DNA of 64,000 bases from Thalassolituus alkanivorans (GCF_020447205.1 NZ_JAJAEL010000035.1:1-64000); one strand, 5' to 3'; counted from the first letter of the stretch, positions 47,017 to 57,716 are shown. Translations and numbers: made by a program. Notes: generated by a model from the sequence alone, not told the origin.

Positions 47017-48386
47017 GACGCGACCTCAGTGCTGATTTCCGTTTTTACCAGCTGCGCAAAATATTCTCCGCGGGCAACATAGTTTTTAAACTGATCAAAA
47101 CTGGCGCAAGCCGGAGACAACAAAATGACATCACCTGCAGCTGCTACAGAACAGGCACGGGTAAAAGCTTCGGCTAAAGTCACCTGCTGTGATACCGGAC
47201 AAACGTTAGCAACAGCAGCCGCAATGGTTTCCGCATCAGCACCAAAAGTAAGAACTTCCGCGGCGTATTGCTCACAGGCAGAAGCCAGTGGGCTGAAATC
47301 CTGGCCTTTACCCTCACCACCGGCCAGCAGCCAGATTTTTCCGTCAATTTCCGGCCCCAGACCATAAAGCGCTGCCAGAGTAGAACCGACGTTGGTTCCT
47401 TTGGAATCGTTGTAAAAATCAACACCGGCCTTATTACCCAGCCACTGACAACGATGATCCAGACCGGCAAATTCACGCAGCGCCGGTAATACGGCAGTAA
47501 TATCTACCGACAGCAGTTTGATCAGTGCCAGCGCCGCCATTACGTTTGCCAGATTATGCTGACCTTTAATTTTCAGCTCGCTGGCAGCGATAATTTTTTC
47601 AGTACCGAACATGATCCAGCTTTCGCCGTCGATTCGCTCAAGGCCAAACTGACCGATGTCCGCTTTATTTACACCAAAACTCAGACGCGGCATTTTATCG
47701 GAAACCAGCGGCTGACTGAGCGTATCGTCACGATTCACCACAACGCCACGACACTGCTGATAAATACGGTGCTTGGCCCGATGATAATCAGCCATGCCCT
47801 GATAACGGTCCATATGGTCTTCGCTCATATTGAGCACCACCGCAGCCGAGGCGGCCAGGTTTTCGGTGGTTTCCAGCTGAAAGCTCGACAGCTCCAAGAC
47901 ATAGATATCGGTTTCAGCATCGTTACGCAGCAGATCCAGCGCAGGAATACCAATATTACCGCCAACCGCAACACGCTTGCCGGCCGCTGCCAGTAATTCT
48001 CCCACCAGAGTAGTGACCGTGCTTTTACCATTGGAGCCGGTAATGGCAATTAATGGCTTGCTGCAGACATCGGCAAATAACTGAATATCACCGGCAATCC
48101 GTGCACCGGCCTGACGGGCTGCAGCAATGGCCGGATGAGAAACCGCAATGCCGGGGCTGACGATTAATTCGTCGTACTGACTGAGAATATCGCCCTGCAA
48201 TTCACCGCTATAAATAGCCGACTGTGGAAACTCGCTGCGTACCGCATCAAGTCCCGGTGGCACATCGCGGCTGTCGCACAAATCAAACGCCCAACCGCGG
48301 CTCTGGCAATAACGGGCAGCAGAGAGCCCGGTCATGCCAAGACCGACGATCAGTCGTTTGTAATCTGTGGAAATCAACTGCGACAT
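47013..48386 (-). CDS. murD: UDP-N-acetylmuramoyl-L-alanine--D-glutamate ligase
   Basis: A 457-residue Mur ligase adding D-Glu. The ATP motif is ITGSNGKSTVTTLVGE. The N-terminal domain is short (RLIVGLGMTGLSAARYCQSR), as normal for MurD. The DSKGTNVGSTLAALYGL motif is present. It overlaps ftsW by 4 nt and lies 13 nt after mraY. Confidence 0.96.
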   Translation of the reverse strand: MSQLISTDYKRLIVGLGMTGLSAARYCQSRGWAFDLCDSRDVPPGLDAVRSEFPQSAIYSGELQGDILSQYDELIVSPGIAVSHPAIAAARQAGARIAGDIQLFADVCSKPLIAITGSNGKSTVTTLVGELLAAAGKRVAVGGNIGIPALDLLRNDAETDIYVLELSSFQLETTENLAASAAVVLNMSEDHMDRYQGMADYHRAKHRIYQQCRGVVVNRDDTLSQPLVSDKMPRLSFGVNKADIGQFGLERIDGESWIMFGTEKIIAASELKIKGQHNLANVMAALALIKLLSVDITAVLPALREFAGLDHRCQWLGNKAGVDFYNDSKGTNVGSTLAALYGLGPEIDGKIWLLAGGEGKGQDFSPLASACEQYAAEVLTFGADAETIAAAVANVCPVSQQVTLAEAFTRACSVAAAGDVILLSPACASFDQFKNYVARGEYFAQLVKTEISTEVAS

Positions 48387-48399
48387 AAATTCAGATTCC

Positions 48400-49482
48400 T
48401 CAGCGAATCTTCAGTGTGGCTAAACCGATCAGCACCAGAATAATGGTGATGATCCAGAAACGGACAATAACGCGCGGCTCCGGCCAGCCTTTTAATTCAT
48501 AGTGATGATGCAACGGTGCCATGCGGAAAATACGCTTGCCGGTCATTTTGAATGAGGCAACCTGCAGGATCACCGATACGGTTTCCGCCACAAAAATACC
48601 GCCCATAATAAACAACACAATTTCCTGACGAACGATCACCGCGACCACACCCAATGCTGCGCCCAGTGCCAGAGAGCCCACGTCGCCCATAAAAACCTGA
48701 GCCGGATAGGTGTTGAACCACAGAAAGCCAATACCGGCGCCGACAATAGCGGCACAGAAAATCACCAGTTCACCGGCACCAGCGATATAAGGAATGTGCA
48801 GATAATTAGCAAAATTCACGTTACCGGCCAGATAAGCACAGATACCCAGAGCCCCCCCCACCATCACGGTTGGCATAATCGCCAGACCATCCAGACCATC
48901 GGTCAGGTTGACGGCATTACTGGAGCCAACAATTACAAAGTAGGTCAACAGAATAAACAGCAGGCCTAACTGCGGCATAACATCTTTCAGGAAAGGAACC
49001 ACCAACTGAGTTTCCTGCGGACTTTGCGCACTGTAGAAAAGATAAGCGGCAGCAATTAAGGCGAACACCGACTGCCAGAAATATTTCCAGCGCCCCGGTA
49101 AACCACGGGAGTTTTTCTCAACCACCTTACGGTAATCATCCACCCAGCCGATCGCACCAAAGACCAGGGTTACCAGCAGTACAACCCAGACGAAACGATT
49201 TTCCAGATTGCCCCACAGCAAAGTACTGACGGCAATCGACAGCAGAATCAGCACGCCGCCCATGGTCGGAGTACCGGCTTTGCTTAAATGGGATTTAGGA
49301 CCTAATTCACGGATCGCCTGACCAATCTGGTATTCACGCAATTTGCGGATAACCACAGGCCCAAGGAGTAATGACACCATCAGGGCAGTAATCACCGCCA
49401 GAATAGCGCGCAGCGTTAAATAGTTAACGACCCCGAATCCGGAGTGGTACTGCGCTAACCAGTCTCCCAGCCATAGCAACAT
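48400..49482 (-). CDS. mraY: Phospho-N-acetylmuramoyl-pentapeptide transferase
   Basis: A 360-residue, ten-helix enzyme that makes lipid I from undecaprenyl phosphate. Hallmarks are [13 protein letters not shown], the catalytic [32 protein letters not shown] and [17 protein letters not shown]. The start [20 protein letters not shown] is typical. It lies 2 nt after murF. Confidence 0.97.
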   Translation of the reverse strand: MLLWLGDWLAQYHSGFGVVNYLTLRAILAVITALMVSLLLGPVVIRKLREYQIGQAIRELGPKSHLSKAGTPTMGGVLILLSIAVSTLLWGNLENRFVWVVLLVTLVFGAIGWVDDYRKVVEKNSRGLPGRWKYFWQSVFALIAAAYLFYSAQSPQETQLVVPFLKDVMPQLGLLFILLTYFVIVGSSNAVNLTDGLDGLAIMPTVMVGGALGICAYLAGNVNFANYLHIPYIAGAGELVIFCAAIVGAGIGFLWFNTYPAQVFMGDVGSLALGAALGVVAVIVRQEIVLFIMGGIFVAETVSVILQVASFKMTGKRIFRMAPLHHHYELKGWPEPRVIVRFWIITIILVLIGLATLKIR

Positions 49483-49484
49483 GA

Positions 49485-50864
49485 TCAGTTTTCCTCTGTA
49501 TTTTTCTGCAGCGCCTGAACCACCTGATCCATACCAGCGCTACGTGACCCTTTAACAAGAATGACATCCTGTTTAGTGGTCTGTTGTTGTAAATACCGCA
49601 CCAATTCTTCTTTGGTTGCGAACCAGTGCGCTCCGGCGCCAAATGCCTCAACCGTTTTCCGGCTGCGCTCGCCCGTCGCCAATAAATGCTGAATTCCCTG
49701 CGTTTTGGCGTACAGACCAATATCCGCATGGGCAGCCAATTCGCCTTCACCAAGTTCGGCCATATCGCCCAATACCAGCCAGCTCTGTGCCGCGTGTTTT
49801 AACACGTCGATAGCTGCTTTGACTGACGCAGGGTTGGCGTTATAAGCGTCATTTAAAATCCGCTGACCGGCTTGCCCATCCAGCCAGTGCAAACGACCGG
49901 AAACCGTGGTTGCCTGTTGCAGACCCTGAATAATTTCCGCAGCACTCAGCCCAAGCGCATAAGCCGCGGCACTCACAGCCAGCGCATTACGCACATTGTG
50001 TTCACCCAGCAATGGCAGGCGAACTGCATATTCTTCACCGTCCAGATGCAGCACAAAATGACTGCCCTGAAGATCACAGCGCAAAGCACTGGCACGTACG
50101 TCCGCTGAGGCAGAAAATCCAAAACTGAGCAATTTAACCGCCGCTGCGCGCTCTGCCCATTCGGCATAAAACGCATCATCGGCATTTAATATGGCGCAGC
50201 CGCCTGGCTGAATAAAATCGAGCAACTCACCTTTGGTCTGCACAATTCCCTGCAGACTGCCAAAACCTTCAAGATGAGCTTCTGCTGCATTGGTAATAAT
50301 GCCAACCTGAGGTTTAACCCACTGTGCGGTGTAAGCAATTTCACCGGCACCACTGGCACCCAGTTCAATGACGGCCGCCTCATGCTCAGGTTGTAATGCC
50401 AGCAGCGTCAGCGGCGCACCGATATGGTTATTCAGATTGCCCTGTGTCATCCATGTGCGGTAGCGCTGTGCCAGCACACTACTCATTAATTGTTTCACAC
50501 TGGTTTTACCGGCACTGCCGGTCACGGCAACCAACGGCCCGTGAAACTGACTGCGGTTCCAGCCGGCAATCTGACCCAGCGCGATCAGGCAATCCGTTAC
50601 CCGGATTAACGGCAGGCGCTGTGCCAGATCAGCATCAACATCCTGATCAATCAGCGCAGCAACCGCGCCCTGCTCTGCGGCCTGAGCAATAAAATGATGA
50701 CCATTAAAACGTTCACCGCTTAATGGTACGTACAGATCACCGGCTTTAATGTTACGGCTGTCGGTGCTCACACCCTGAATCAGGTCAGCATCGGATGCTG
50801 CATCATTCAGCAACTGTCCGTGCACGATTTTAACTAACTGTGACAGCGACAAGTTACTCAGCAT
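49485..50864 (-). CDS. murF: UDP-N-acetylmuramoyl-tripeptide--D-alanyl-D-alanine ligase
   Basis: A 459-residue Mur ligase that adds D-Ala-D-Ala to the tripeptide. The ATP motif is [16 protein letters not shown], and [18 protein letters not shown] is the family signature. It overlaps murE by 11 nt, which suggests translational coupling. Confidence 0.96.
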   Translation of the reverse strand: MLSNLSLSQLVKIVHGQLLNDAASDADLIQGVSTDSRNIKAGDLYVPLSGERFNGHHFIAQAAEQGAVAALIDQDVDADLAQRLPLIRVTDCLIALGQIAGWNRSQFHGPLVAVTGSAGKTSVKQLMSSVLAQRYRTWMTQGNLNNHIGAPLTLLALQPEHEAAVIELGASGAGEIAYTAQWVKPQVGIITNAAEAHLEGFGSLQGIVQTKGELLDFIQPGGCAILNADDAFYAEWAERAAAVKLLSFGFSASADVRASALRCDLQGSHFVLHLDGEEYAVRLPLLGEHNVRNALAVSAAAYALGLSAAEIIQGLQQATTVSGRLHWLDGQAGQRILNDAYNANPASVKAAIDVLKHAAQSWLVLGDMAELGEGELAAHADIGLYAKTQGIQHLLATGERSRKTVEAFGAGAHWFATKEELVRYLQQQTTKQDVILVKGSRSAGMDQVVQALQKNTEEN

Positions 50865-52350
50865 AATGATCTCCGCTCAGTAACCGTCCGGCCTTGCGAT
50901 AACCTGCCTGAGTTAATACTAAGGCATCGCTGTAGGGTAATTTCACGCCCTGAACTTCCTGATAATTTTCATGACCTTTGCCGGCAATAAGTACAATACC
51001 GGCAGCAGTTGTCATATCCAGTGCCTGTGTGATGGCACGGCTGCGATCATGTTCACAATAAAAATCGCTGGTATTCTCTGCGCTGAGTGCATCGGCAAAA
51101 ATCTGCTGCGGATCTTCACTGCGCGGATTGTCGTCTGTCAGCCAGACTACGTCCGCATGCGCGGCAGCTACCTGAGCCATCAGCGCGCGCTTACTGCGGT
51201 CACGATCACCACCACAGCCAAATACCGCAGTAATTTTTTTATTCCAGGGCTTAAGTGCCTGCAATACATTCAGCAAAGCATCCGGCGTATGGGCAAAATC
51301 GATAACCGCCAGCGGCGCATCATCTTTTACATACAACTCCATACGTCCGGCCACCGGCTCCAGTTTTTGTGCAGCCGCGAGCAGCTGCTTAAAATCAAAT
51401 CCTTGCAAGGCCAGTGCAGCAATCGCAGCCGTTGCATTGGCCAGATTAAATTCACCGATTAATGGCAGGACCAATAAACCATTGCCCCACGGGGTATCCA
51501 GCCAGGCCTGCATTCCACGGGCCTGCATCTGCACAGCGGAATACCGCACTGCAGCCTGCTCGCTTTGGCCATAGGTAATGACATTGGTATTTACTGCTGA
51601 ATCAGCGGCCAGTCGGCGGCCATAATCGTCATCAATATTAATTAATGCCGCTTCAATATCATGACCAACGAATAACTGACGCTTTGCCGCAAAGTAATCG
51701 GCCATACTGCCGTGATAATCCAGGTGATCCTGGGTGAGGTTGGTCAGCACGGCTACCCGAAAGTTCAATCCGGCCACACGCTGCTGCGCCAGACCATGGG
51801 ATGAGACTTCCAGTGCGGCAAAATCAACACCGTTTTCCTGCATATTGTTCAGGTGACGTAAGATTACGGATAAATCGGCGGTTGTATTACGACTGGTCTG
51901 AAGGTCTGGCCATACACCATTACCTAAAGTCCCCAATACGCCGCAAGGTACTGAACAAAAACCAGCCAGCTGTGCCATATATTGCGTCACAGAACTTTTG
52001 CCGTTAGTACCGGTTACCGCTGTCAGTTTCATATCCGCAACGGATGCATAACGGCGATGAAGCCAGGTGGTTAACGAGGCTGGAATTTCATTATTAAAGA
52101 AGACAGGGACGGCAGGAAAATGTGGGCTCTGTTCACAACGGAAGCCCAACTCACCTTCTGCCAGCACCGCAACCGCACCCTGCTCAATAGCGGTAGCAAT
52201 ATGTTCTTCGCCATGACTCTTCAAACCGCGACGGGCAATAAATACATCGCCAGGCTGTACATCGCGGCTATCGACAGCAACCTGTGCGAATTCACGATCC
52301 CACTCCGGCGGAATAAATAATTCAGGAGTAACCATCTGACTTAATTTCAT
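50854..52350 (-). CDS. murE: UDP-N-acetylmuramoyl-tripeptide synthetase (meso-DAP adding)
   Basis: A 498-residue Mur ligase that adds meso-diaminopimelate. The ATP motif is AVTGTNGKSSVTQYMAQ. The DNPR motif in WLTDDNPRSEDPQQIF marks meso-DAP rather than lysine specificity, as expected for a Gram-negative. It overlaps ftsI by 4 nt. Confidence 0.96.
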   Translation of the reverse strand: MKLSQMVTPELFIPPEWDREFAQVAVDSRDVQPGDVFIARRGLKSHGEEHIATAIEQGAVAVLAEGELGFRCEQSPHFPAVPVFFNNEIPASLTTWLHRRYASVADMKLTAVTGTNGKSSVTQYMAQLAGFCSVPCGVLGTLGNGVWPDLQTSRNTTADLSVILRHLNNMQENGVDFAALEVSSHGLAQQRVAGLNFRVAVLTNLTQDHLDYHGSMADYFAAKRQLFVGHDIEAALINIDDDYGRRLAADSAVNTNVITYGQSEQAAVRYSAVQMQARGMQAWLDTPWGNGLLVLPLIGEFNLANATAAIAALALQGFDFKQLLAAAQKLEPVAGRMELYVKDDAPLAVIDFAHTPDALLNVLQALKPWNKKITAVFGCGGDRDRSKRALMAQVAAAHADVVWLTDDNPRSEDPQQIFADALSAENTSDFYCEHDRSRAITQALDMTTAAGIVLIAGKGHENYQEVQGVKLPYSDALVLTQAGYRKAGRLLSGDHYAE

Positions 52351-54071
52351 GCCGGACCTCCTGCCATCTGTAACGCCGGTACACTGCCGTCATCCGGAGC
52401 AACCTGACGCAGACGCAACGCCTGTTGCATAATGCGTGAGAATACCGGCGCTGCTACTTCACCACCGTAATATTCTTTGCCCTGAGGTGAGTCGATCACA
52501 ACAACCAGCACCAGATCCGGGGAGGAAATCGGCGCTATTCCGGAAAATACCGCGGTGTATTCTGAATCTTCATAACCTTGCTGACCCACTTTATGCGCAG
52601 TACCGGTTTTACCGCCAACGCGGTAACCGGCAACCCGGGCACGACTGCCGGTTCCCTGTTTTGAGGTAACAGTTTCCAGCATATCCAGAACCTGACGGGC
52701 AACTTTCGCTGGCATTACCCGCTGACATTCCGTCTGTGGTTGATTATTCATTAATAAACGCACCGGATTACGGCAACCACCCTGAGTAAAACTGGTGTAA
52801 GCATGCGCCAGCTGCAAAGGCGAAACCGATAAACCATAGCCGTAAGAAACCGTCGCCAGACGCAGAGCATCCATTTGCTCCGGATAAGGCAGGCTGCCTA
52901 CCGCTTCTCCGGGAAAACCCAGCACTGTTGCCTGGCCAATACCGGCTTTGCTGAAAAAACTCCAGATATTCTCTGCCCCCAGCTGGTGAGCCAGATAGGT
53001 AACTCCAACGTTGCTGGATTTGGTAATAACACCGGTAATATCCAGCACACCGTAATTGCGGTGATCGCGAATGGTTTTATTTTTTACCCGCACATAACCC
53101 GGCGCTGTATTAATTTCGGAACCTGGGAAATAACGTCCGGAGCTTAAAGCCGCAGCCACCGTAAAAGGTTTAATCGTAGAACCCGGCTCAATAAGATCGG
53201 CGATAGCCCGGTTACGCATGTTTTCCGCACGCAGGCTGGCGCGGTTATTCGGGTTATAAGACGGCTGATTAACCAGAGCCAGTACATCCCCGCTGCGCGC
53301 ATCCACCAACACTGCACTGCCGGACTTAGCATTATGCTGGGAAACGGCTGCTTTTAATTCGCGGTACGCCAGATACTGCAGGCGCAGATCCAGCGTTAAC
53401 GCCAAGTCACCGCCTGGCTTTGGCACCGCATTGACTTTTAATTGTTTAATCACATTGCCATACAGGTCTTTAACCACCTGGCGCGAACCTTCGCTGCCTT
53501 GCAGAAATTCATCAAAAGCCAGCTCCAGACCTTCCTGCCCATTACCGTCCACATCAACGATACCCACCGTATGTGCGGTCACTTCTGCTGCCGGATAGAA
53601 ACGGCGGAAATCATCATCACCATAAATACCGGCGATACGGCGTTTTAATACCTGCTGTGCCAGCTCCGGCTGAACCTGACGCTTAATGTATAAAAAAGAG
53701 CGACCCTGAGAGGCCGCCCGTTCAACTTTGCGCACCAGTTCTCTGGTGCTCAGACCAAGATCCGTGGCGACAGCCGGTAATTGCTGAACATTAACCTGCT
53801 GCGGATTCAGCCACAGCGTTACCACCGGTGTACTGACTGCAAGTGGTTTGCCATAACGGTCGGTTATCATGCCGCGCATTGCCGGCTGAACTTCTTCACG
53901 CACCGTACGCTTTTCACCCTGCTCAAACAGGAAAGGCTGATCCACGGTATGCAGCATAACCAGACGCACCAGAACCGCAGCCAGCAGACAGCCAAACACC
54001 ACCAGCACCAGCGTAAAACGCCAGCGGGTGATGCCGCTTAATGTTGTCTCTTGGTTCGGTTGCGCATTCAT
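52347..54071 (-). CDS. ftsI: Septal transpeptidase FtsI (PBP3)
   Basis: A 574-residue class B penicillin-binding protein that cross-links septal peptidoglycan. One membrane anchor lies at ~20-40 (VLVVFGCLLAAVLVRLVMLH), with a pedestal domain after it. The active-site motifs are SxxK in EPGSTIKPFTVAAAL, SxN in TKSSNVGVTY and KTG in YRVGGKTGTAHKV. ATGA overlap with ftsL and murE. Confidence 0.97.
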   Translation of the reverse strand: MNAQPNQETTLSGITRWRFTLVLVVFGCLLAAVLVRLVMLHTVDQPFLFEQGEKRTVREEVQPAMRGMITDRYGKPLAVSTPVVTLWLNPQQVNVQQLPAVATDLGLSTRELVRKVERAASQGRSFLYIKRQVQPELAQQVLKRRIAGIYGDDDFRRFYPAAEVTAHTVGIVDVDGNGQEGLELAFDEFLQGSEGSRQVVKDLYGNVIKQLKVNAVPKPGGDLALTLDLRLQYLAYRELKAAVSQHNAKSGSAVLVDARSGDVLALVNQPSYNPNNRASLRAENMRNRAIADLIEPGSTIKPFTVAAALSSGRYFPGSEINTAPGYVRVKNKTIRDHRNYGVLDITGVITKSSNVGVTYLAHQLGAENIWSFFSKAGIGQATVLGFPGEAVGSLPYPEQMDALRLATVSYGYGLSVSPLQLAHAYTSFTQGGCRNPVRLLMNNQPQTECQRVMPAKVARQVLDMLETVTSKQGTGSRARVAGYRVGGKTGTAHKVGQQGYEDSEYTAVFSGIAPISSPDLVLVVVIDSPQGKEYYGGEVAAPVFSRIMQQALRLRQVAPDDGSVPALQMAGGPA

Positions 54072-54322
54072 TGTGAAAGCACCTGCACCTTGCCTGGTTC
54101 TGTCATGTTTAATTGTTTACGCGCCTGCTGGTCGATCCGGCCATGCGCAGTTAATGTGCTTTTTTCCAGCAGCAAACGGGTATGTTCCTGCAGCAGCTGA
54201 GCCCGTAATGCATCTTCCTGTTGCCACACCTGCAGCAGTACGCGGTGCCAGTGCACAACCCCGACCTGAGCCAGAGCAGACATAAGCACCACAACCCACA
54301 ACACGGCAACTCCTGCTTTCAC
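54068..54322 (-). CDS. ftsL: Cell division protein FtsL
   Basis: A short 84-residue bitopic protein with one membrane helix (~5-22) and a periplasmic leucine-zipper coiled coil (about 30-70, [20 protein letters not shown]) that pairs with FtsB. It is shorter than E. coli FtsL because the cytoplasmic part is nearly absent. It overlaps rsmH and ftsI by 4 nt each. The ID rests on size, topology and position. Confidence 0.9.
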   Translation of the reverse strand: MKAGVAVLWVVVLMSALAQVGVVHWHRVLLQVWQQEDALRAQLLQEHTRLLLEKSTLTAHGRIDQQARKQLNMTEPGKVQVLSQ

Positions 54323-55254
54323 GCCAACCGCTCAGCAATGCGTAATACCGCACTGCGGGCGCGGGCATTAATCCGTATTTCATCGTTACCGGGCATAATC
54401 GCCTTACCCATTTTTTTCATGGTGCGGCCGAGCATGTCATCCGGCACCGGAATACCCGGAGGTAAATCACGGCCCTTTTCCTGTGCACGGATAAAGCGCT
54501 TCACCATACGGTCTTCCAGCGAATGGAAACTGATGACTGCCAGGCGGCCATGTGGCAGCAGCAGATCAACGCTGTCAGCCAGAATTTTTTCCAGATCACC
54601 CAGCTCATTATTCACTGCAATACGGATTGCCTGAAAAGCACGGGTCGCCGGATGCTTATGTTTTTCCCAGGCCGGATTGGCTTCTTTAATTAACTCAGCC
54701 AGCTCGCGGGTACGGGTAATAGGCGCTTCAGCACGGGCCTTGATAATCGCGCGCGCCATACGTTTGGCGAAGCGCTCTTCTCCGTATTCTTTTAATACGC
54801 GGGCGATTTCTTCTTCGGAAGTCTGGGCACACCACTCAGCAGCGCTCAGACCAGCATCCGGATTCATACGCATATCCAGCGGGCCATCTTTCATAAAGCT
54901 GAAGCCGCGTTCGGCATCATCCAGCTGTGGCGAGGACACCCCCAGATCCAGCAGAATGCCGTTGATCTGGCCGATCCCCAGAGCATTAAGCTCGGCTTTC
55001 ATATCAGCAAAACTGGCCTGCACAATCTGAAAGCGACTGTCTTCCTGCTCCAGCTCTTTACCGGTCTGAATGGCCAGCGGGTCTTTATCAAAACCAATCA
55101 GGCGACCTTCAGGTGCCAACTTACTCAGCAGCAGACGACTGTGACCGCCACGGCCAAAAGTTCCGTCCACATAAATACCCGCCGGATCATTCAGGCAGCC
55201 GTCGACCGTCTCCTGCAGCAGTACGGTGGTGTGAGCAAACTCACTCAGATTCAT
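54319..55254 (-). CDS. rsmH: 16S rRNA m4C1402 methyltransferase RsmH (MraW)
   Basis: A 311-residue SAM-dependent enzyme that N4-methylates C1402 of 16S rRNA. Motifs are [18 protein letters not shown] (SAM site), [20 protein letters not shown] and [19 protein letters not shown] near the end. ATGA overlaps with mraZ and ftsL. Confidence 0.96.
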   Translation of the reverse strand: MNLSEFAHTTVLLQETVDGCLNDPAGIYVDGTFGRGGHSRLLLSKLAPEGRLIGFDKDPLAIQTGKELEQEDSRFQIVQASFADMKAELNALGIGQINGILLDLGVSSPQLDDAERGFSFMKDGPLDMRMNPDAGLSAAEWCAQTSEEEIARVLKEYGEERFAKRMARAIIKARAEAPITRTRELAELIKEANPAWEKHKHPATRAFQAIRIAVNNELGDLEKILADSVDLLLPHGRLAVISFHSLEDRMVKRFIRAQEKGRDLPPGIPVPDDMLGRTMKKMGKAIMPGNDEIRINARARSAVLRIAERLA

Positions 55255-55706
55255 AACGACAGACTCTGTAGTTCTTCGGGTAATTGTTCGGGCTGACTGA
55301 CCATATCCAGATACTCATCGCGGCGGTCTTCCCACAGCGACTTACTCCACAACTCCAGCTTCTTTCCCTGCCCCATCAGCACGCTTTCCTTTTCCAGCGA
55401 GGCATATTCGCGCAGCGGTTGCGGCAAAAGGATACGACCGGCGCTGTCCAGCTCCAGATCAGTCGCATGACCAATCAATAAGCGCTGAATGCGGCGGGCA
55501 ACCGGGTTAAAGCTGGGCAGAGCCTCGATTTTGGCCTGGATCAGTTCCCATTCGTTTACGGGGTAAATCAGGAGGCAGCGTTCTTCAGTATCAATGGTGG
55601 CCACCAAACGGGCGCCACAGAGCTCCGCCAGCGTTTCCCGATATTTAGTCGGGATCGCCAGACGCCCTTTGGCATCCAGATTGATCGTGTGCAGCCCCCG
55701 GAACAT
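55251..55706 (-). CDS. mraZ: Transcriptional regulator MraZ
   Basis: A 151-residue protein with two tandem SpoVT/AbrB-type domains ([20 protein letters not shown] and [20 protein letters not shown]) that form a ring and bind the dcw promoter. The ATG at 55706 is preceded by a weak AGGA site. It is the first gene of the cluster and, by analogy with E. coli, likely represses its own operon through the repeats at 55774-55798. Confidence 0.96.
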   Translation of the reverse strand: MFRGLHTINLDAKGRLAIPTKYRETLAELCGARLVATIDTEERCLLIYPVNEWELIQAKIEALPSFNPVARRIQRLLIGHATDLELDSAGRILLPQPLREYASLEKESVLMGQGKKLELWSKSLWEDRRDEYLDMVSQPEQLPEELQSLSL

Positions 55707-55773
55707 ACGTCCTTCCTGTTGGTTTGGGTGTGAATCCTCTGTCGGTGTAAGTAGTTACCAACCTCGTCAAAGT

Positions 55774-55798
55774 CCCACTATTACCCACTATTTTCCAC
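55774..55798 (-). promoter_or_regulatory. MraZ-binding repeats
   Basis: On the minus strand three direct repeats GTGGA, GTGGG, GTGGG occur exactly 10 bp apart (55798-55794, 55788-55784, 55778-55774). MraZ of E. coli binds TGGGN repeats with the same 5-nt spacers. They begin right at the expected transcription start, so binding would block initiation. Confidence 0.82.
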
Positions 55799-55806
55799 TT
55801 TACGAC

Positions 55807-55835
55807 ACTATAGGAAGGCAAATAGCCTTTTGCAA
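55807..55835 (-). promoter_or_regulatory. Sigma70-type promoter of the dcw operon
   Basis: TTGCAA-N17-TATAGT on the minus strand, with ideal spacing. The expected start is near 55800. The MraZ repeats follow directly, and the leader to mraZ is ~95 nt. Confidence 0.75.
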
Positions 55836-56211
55836 GCCACTTCGGGGTGTGGATATCTGCATTTTTGCTTTATCTCACAAGGACTTAGAAAGCCTTAACG
55901 GCAAGGTGGGAAAATGTGGAGAGCAAATCTTAAACAGGACTGTGAGCCTGCATCACGAAGTTAAAGTAACTTCTGAGGTTAGTACTCACTGACATGAGGG
56001 TTTATATAATTTAGCTATAAGAAGTGACCACTAACTAATCATTAAAGACAGGCTCTGTGCAGCTGGGCCAATGATGGCGAAATCTGCGACGGGAAACCAG
56101 TGCAGAATTCTGCAGCCGTTGTGCAAAAAAAATCTTCAGCCGGAATAATCAAGGCGGTAACATCGGCTCCCTTTACATCATCCTGCAAGCACTGCCACAA
56201 GGACCCCTTGC
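55836..56211. other. 376-nt intergenic region between the dcw promoter and efpL
   Basis: A/T-rich, with no convincing gene. It carries one perfect TATAAT on the plus strand (56005-56010), a possible -10 for efpL without a clear -35. No terminator or palindrome of note was seen. Confidence 0.5.
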
Positions 56212-56778
56212 ATGCCAAGAGCCAACGAACTGAAGAAAGGCGGCGTCGTCGAATTCAAGAATCAGACCTGCCTGATCAAAAACATCGAAGTGCAGAACCC
56301 GCATTCGCGCGGTGGTGCCACCCTGTACAAAATCCGCTTCCAGACCGTTCCCGGCCGGCAGAAGCTGGAAGAAAGTTTTAAAGGTGACGATCAGCTACAG
56401 GCCATTGAACTGCTGCGTCGCCAGATCGTGTTCTCTTACCGTGAAGAAGACACCTACTACTTTATGGATGAAGAAAGCTTCGACCAGTATCCGATCGATG
56501 CCGAAACCCTGGACACCGATGCGCTCTATATCAGCGAATCCCTGAAAGGCACCATGGGTCTGCTGGTCGATGGTCAGCTGATTGCCATTGAGCTGCCATC
56601 ATCGGTAGAAATGACCGTAATCGAAACCAGCCCAGGCATTAAAGGCGGCAGCGCCAGTGCCCGTACCAAACCGGCCCGTTTTGCCACTGGTCTGGTTATT
56701 CAGGTGCCGGAATATCTGGAACAGGGTGAAACCGTCAAGATCAACACCGCTGAGAACCGTTTTATCTCCCGCGCCTGA
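56212..56778 (+). CDS. efpL: Elongation factor P-like protein EfpL (YeiP)
   Basis: A 188-residue EF-P paralog that helps ribosomes through polyproline-type stalls. It starts MPRANELKKGGVVEFKNQTC, and the KOW-like domain has Arg33 at the tip loop (NPHSRGGATLYK), where EfpL differs from lysine-modified EF-P. The last domains carry the hallmark TSPGIKGGSASARTKPARFA and GLVIQVPEYLEQGE. It is monocistronic. EF-P itself is not in this window. Confidence 0.93.
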   Translation: MPRANELKKGGVVEFKNQTCLIKNIEVQNPHSRGGATLYKIRFQTVPGRQKLEESFKGDDQLQAIELLRRQIVFSYREEDTYYFMDEESFDQYPIDAETLDTDALYISESLKGTMGLLVDGQLIAIELPSSVEMTVIETSPGIKGGSASARTKPARFATGLVIQVPEYLEQGETVKINTAENRFISRA

Positions 56779-56795
56779 TTGATCTGGCAAATCTG

Positions 56796-56826
56796 AGGCT
56801 GGCGCAATGTATAGTTGCGTCAGCCT
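56796..56826 (+). terminator. Hairpin after efpL
   Basis: A 12-bp stem (AGGCTGGCGCAA paired with TTGCGTCAGCCT, one G-T pair) 18 nt after the stop. There is only a weak T-tract, so it may be a terminator or a stabilising 3' hairpin. Confidence 0.5.
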
Positions 56827-56903
56827 GTCTTGGCGAAGTCCGGCGGCTGTGACAGACTTCGCGTCGTCCTATCACCAGCCGTCATCCGACTTCAATCCAG
56901 ACC

Positions 56904-57716
56904 ATGAATATTCAGCAATTACAGGCCGCTTCGCAGGCCGTTCGTGATAACAAAGCCTTCGAACTCTTTGTTGTAGCCATCATTATTTTTTCTGCCCTTC
57001 TGATCGGTGCCAAAACCTACAGCATTCCCGACCCTTTGATGGTGGTGCTGAACTGGCTGGATACCGGCATTACGGTTATTTTCCTGATCGAAATCGTTAT
57101 CCGCTTTCTCGCGGCACCGGATAAGAAACGCTTCTTCCATAATGGCTGGAACCTGTTTGATACCCTGGTCGTGGTTGTCAGTCTGATTCCGGTCGATCAC
57201 AGCGATATGGCTCTTATTGGTCGTCTGGTGCGTATTTTCCGCGTGCTGCGGATGGTATCTATCATCCCGGAATTGCGTATGCTGCTGAACTCGCTGCTGC
57301 GCGCGTTGCCACAGCTGGGCTATGTCCTGCTGCTGATGTTTATTATTTATTATATTTACGCTGCTATCGGCACCACCTTTTTTGAACCCATCAATGATGT
57401 GTTGTGGGGGGATATTTCCATCTCCATGCTGACCCTGTTCCGGGTGATGACCTTTGAAGACTGGACCGATGTTATGTACGAAACCATGGCGGTCTACCCG
57501 CTGTCGTGGATTTTTTATCTGAGCTTTATTTTCCTCACCACCTTTGCCTTTCTTAATATGGTCATCGGTATTGTGGTAAACGTACTTGAAGATGAACATG
57601 CACAGGAAAAAGCCGAGCAGGATGCCGCCGACGGCAAAGCAACTCTTGACGATCTGGCGGCAGAAATCCGCGAACTGAAAGCCCTGCTGCAACAGCAGCA
57701 ACCACCAAAATCCTGA
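56904..57716 (+). CDS. Voltage-gated cation channel, bacterial Nav/Cav type
   Basis: A 270-residue six-helix channel subunit of the NaChBac family (S1 ~20-38, S2 ~50-70, S3 ~82-97, S4 ~105-122, S5 ~132-155, S6 ~200-228). S4 carries four regularly spaced arginines (R107, R110, R113, R116). The selectivity filter is TFEDWTD (183-189), where sodium channels have TLESWSM or similar. The two extra Asp residues resemble calcium-selective filters. A C-terminal coiled coil (LDDLAAEIRELKALLQQQQ) fits the four-helix bundle of the family. It lies 10 nt before the DUF502 gene and is probably co-transcribed. Confidence 0.9.
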   Translation: MNIQQLQAASQAVRDNKAFELFVVAIIIFSALLIGAKTYSIPDPLMVVLNWLDTGITVIFLIEIVIRFLAAPDKKRFFHNGWNLFDTLVVVVSLIPVDHSDMALIGRLVRIFRVLRMVSIIPELRMLLNSLLRALPQLGYVLLLMFIIYYIYAAIGTTFFEPINDVLWGDISISMLTLFRVMTFEDWTDVMYETMAVYPLSWIFYLSFIFLTTFAFLNMVIGIVVNVLEDEHAQEKAEQDAADGKATLDDLAAEIRELKALLQQQQPPKS

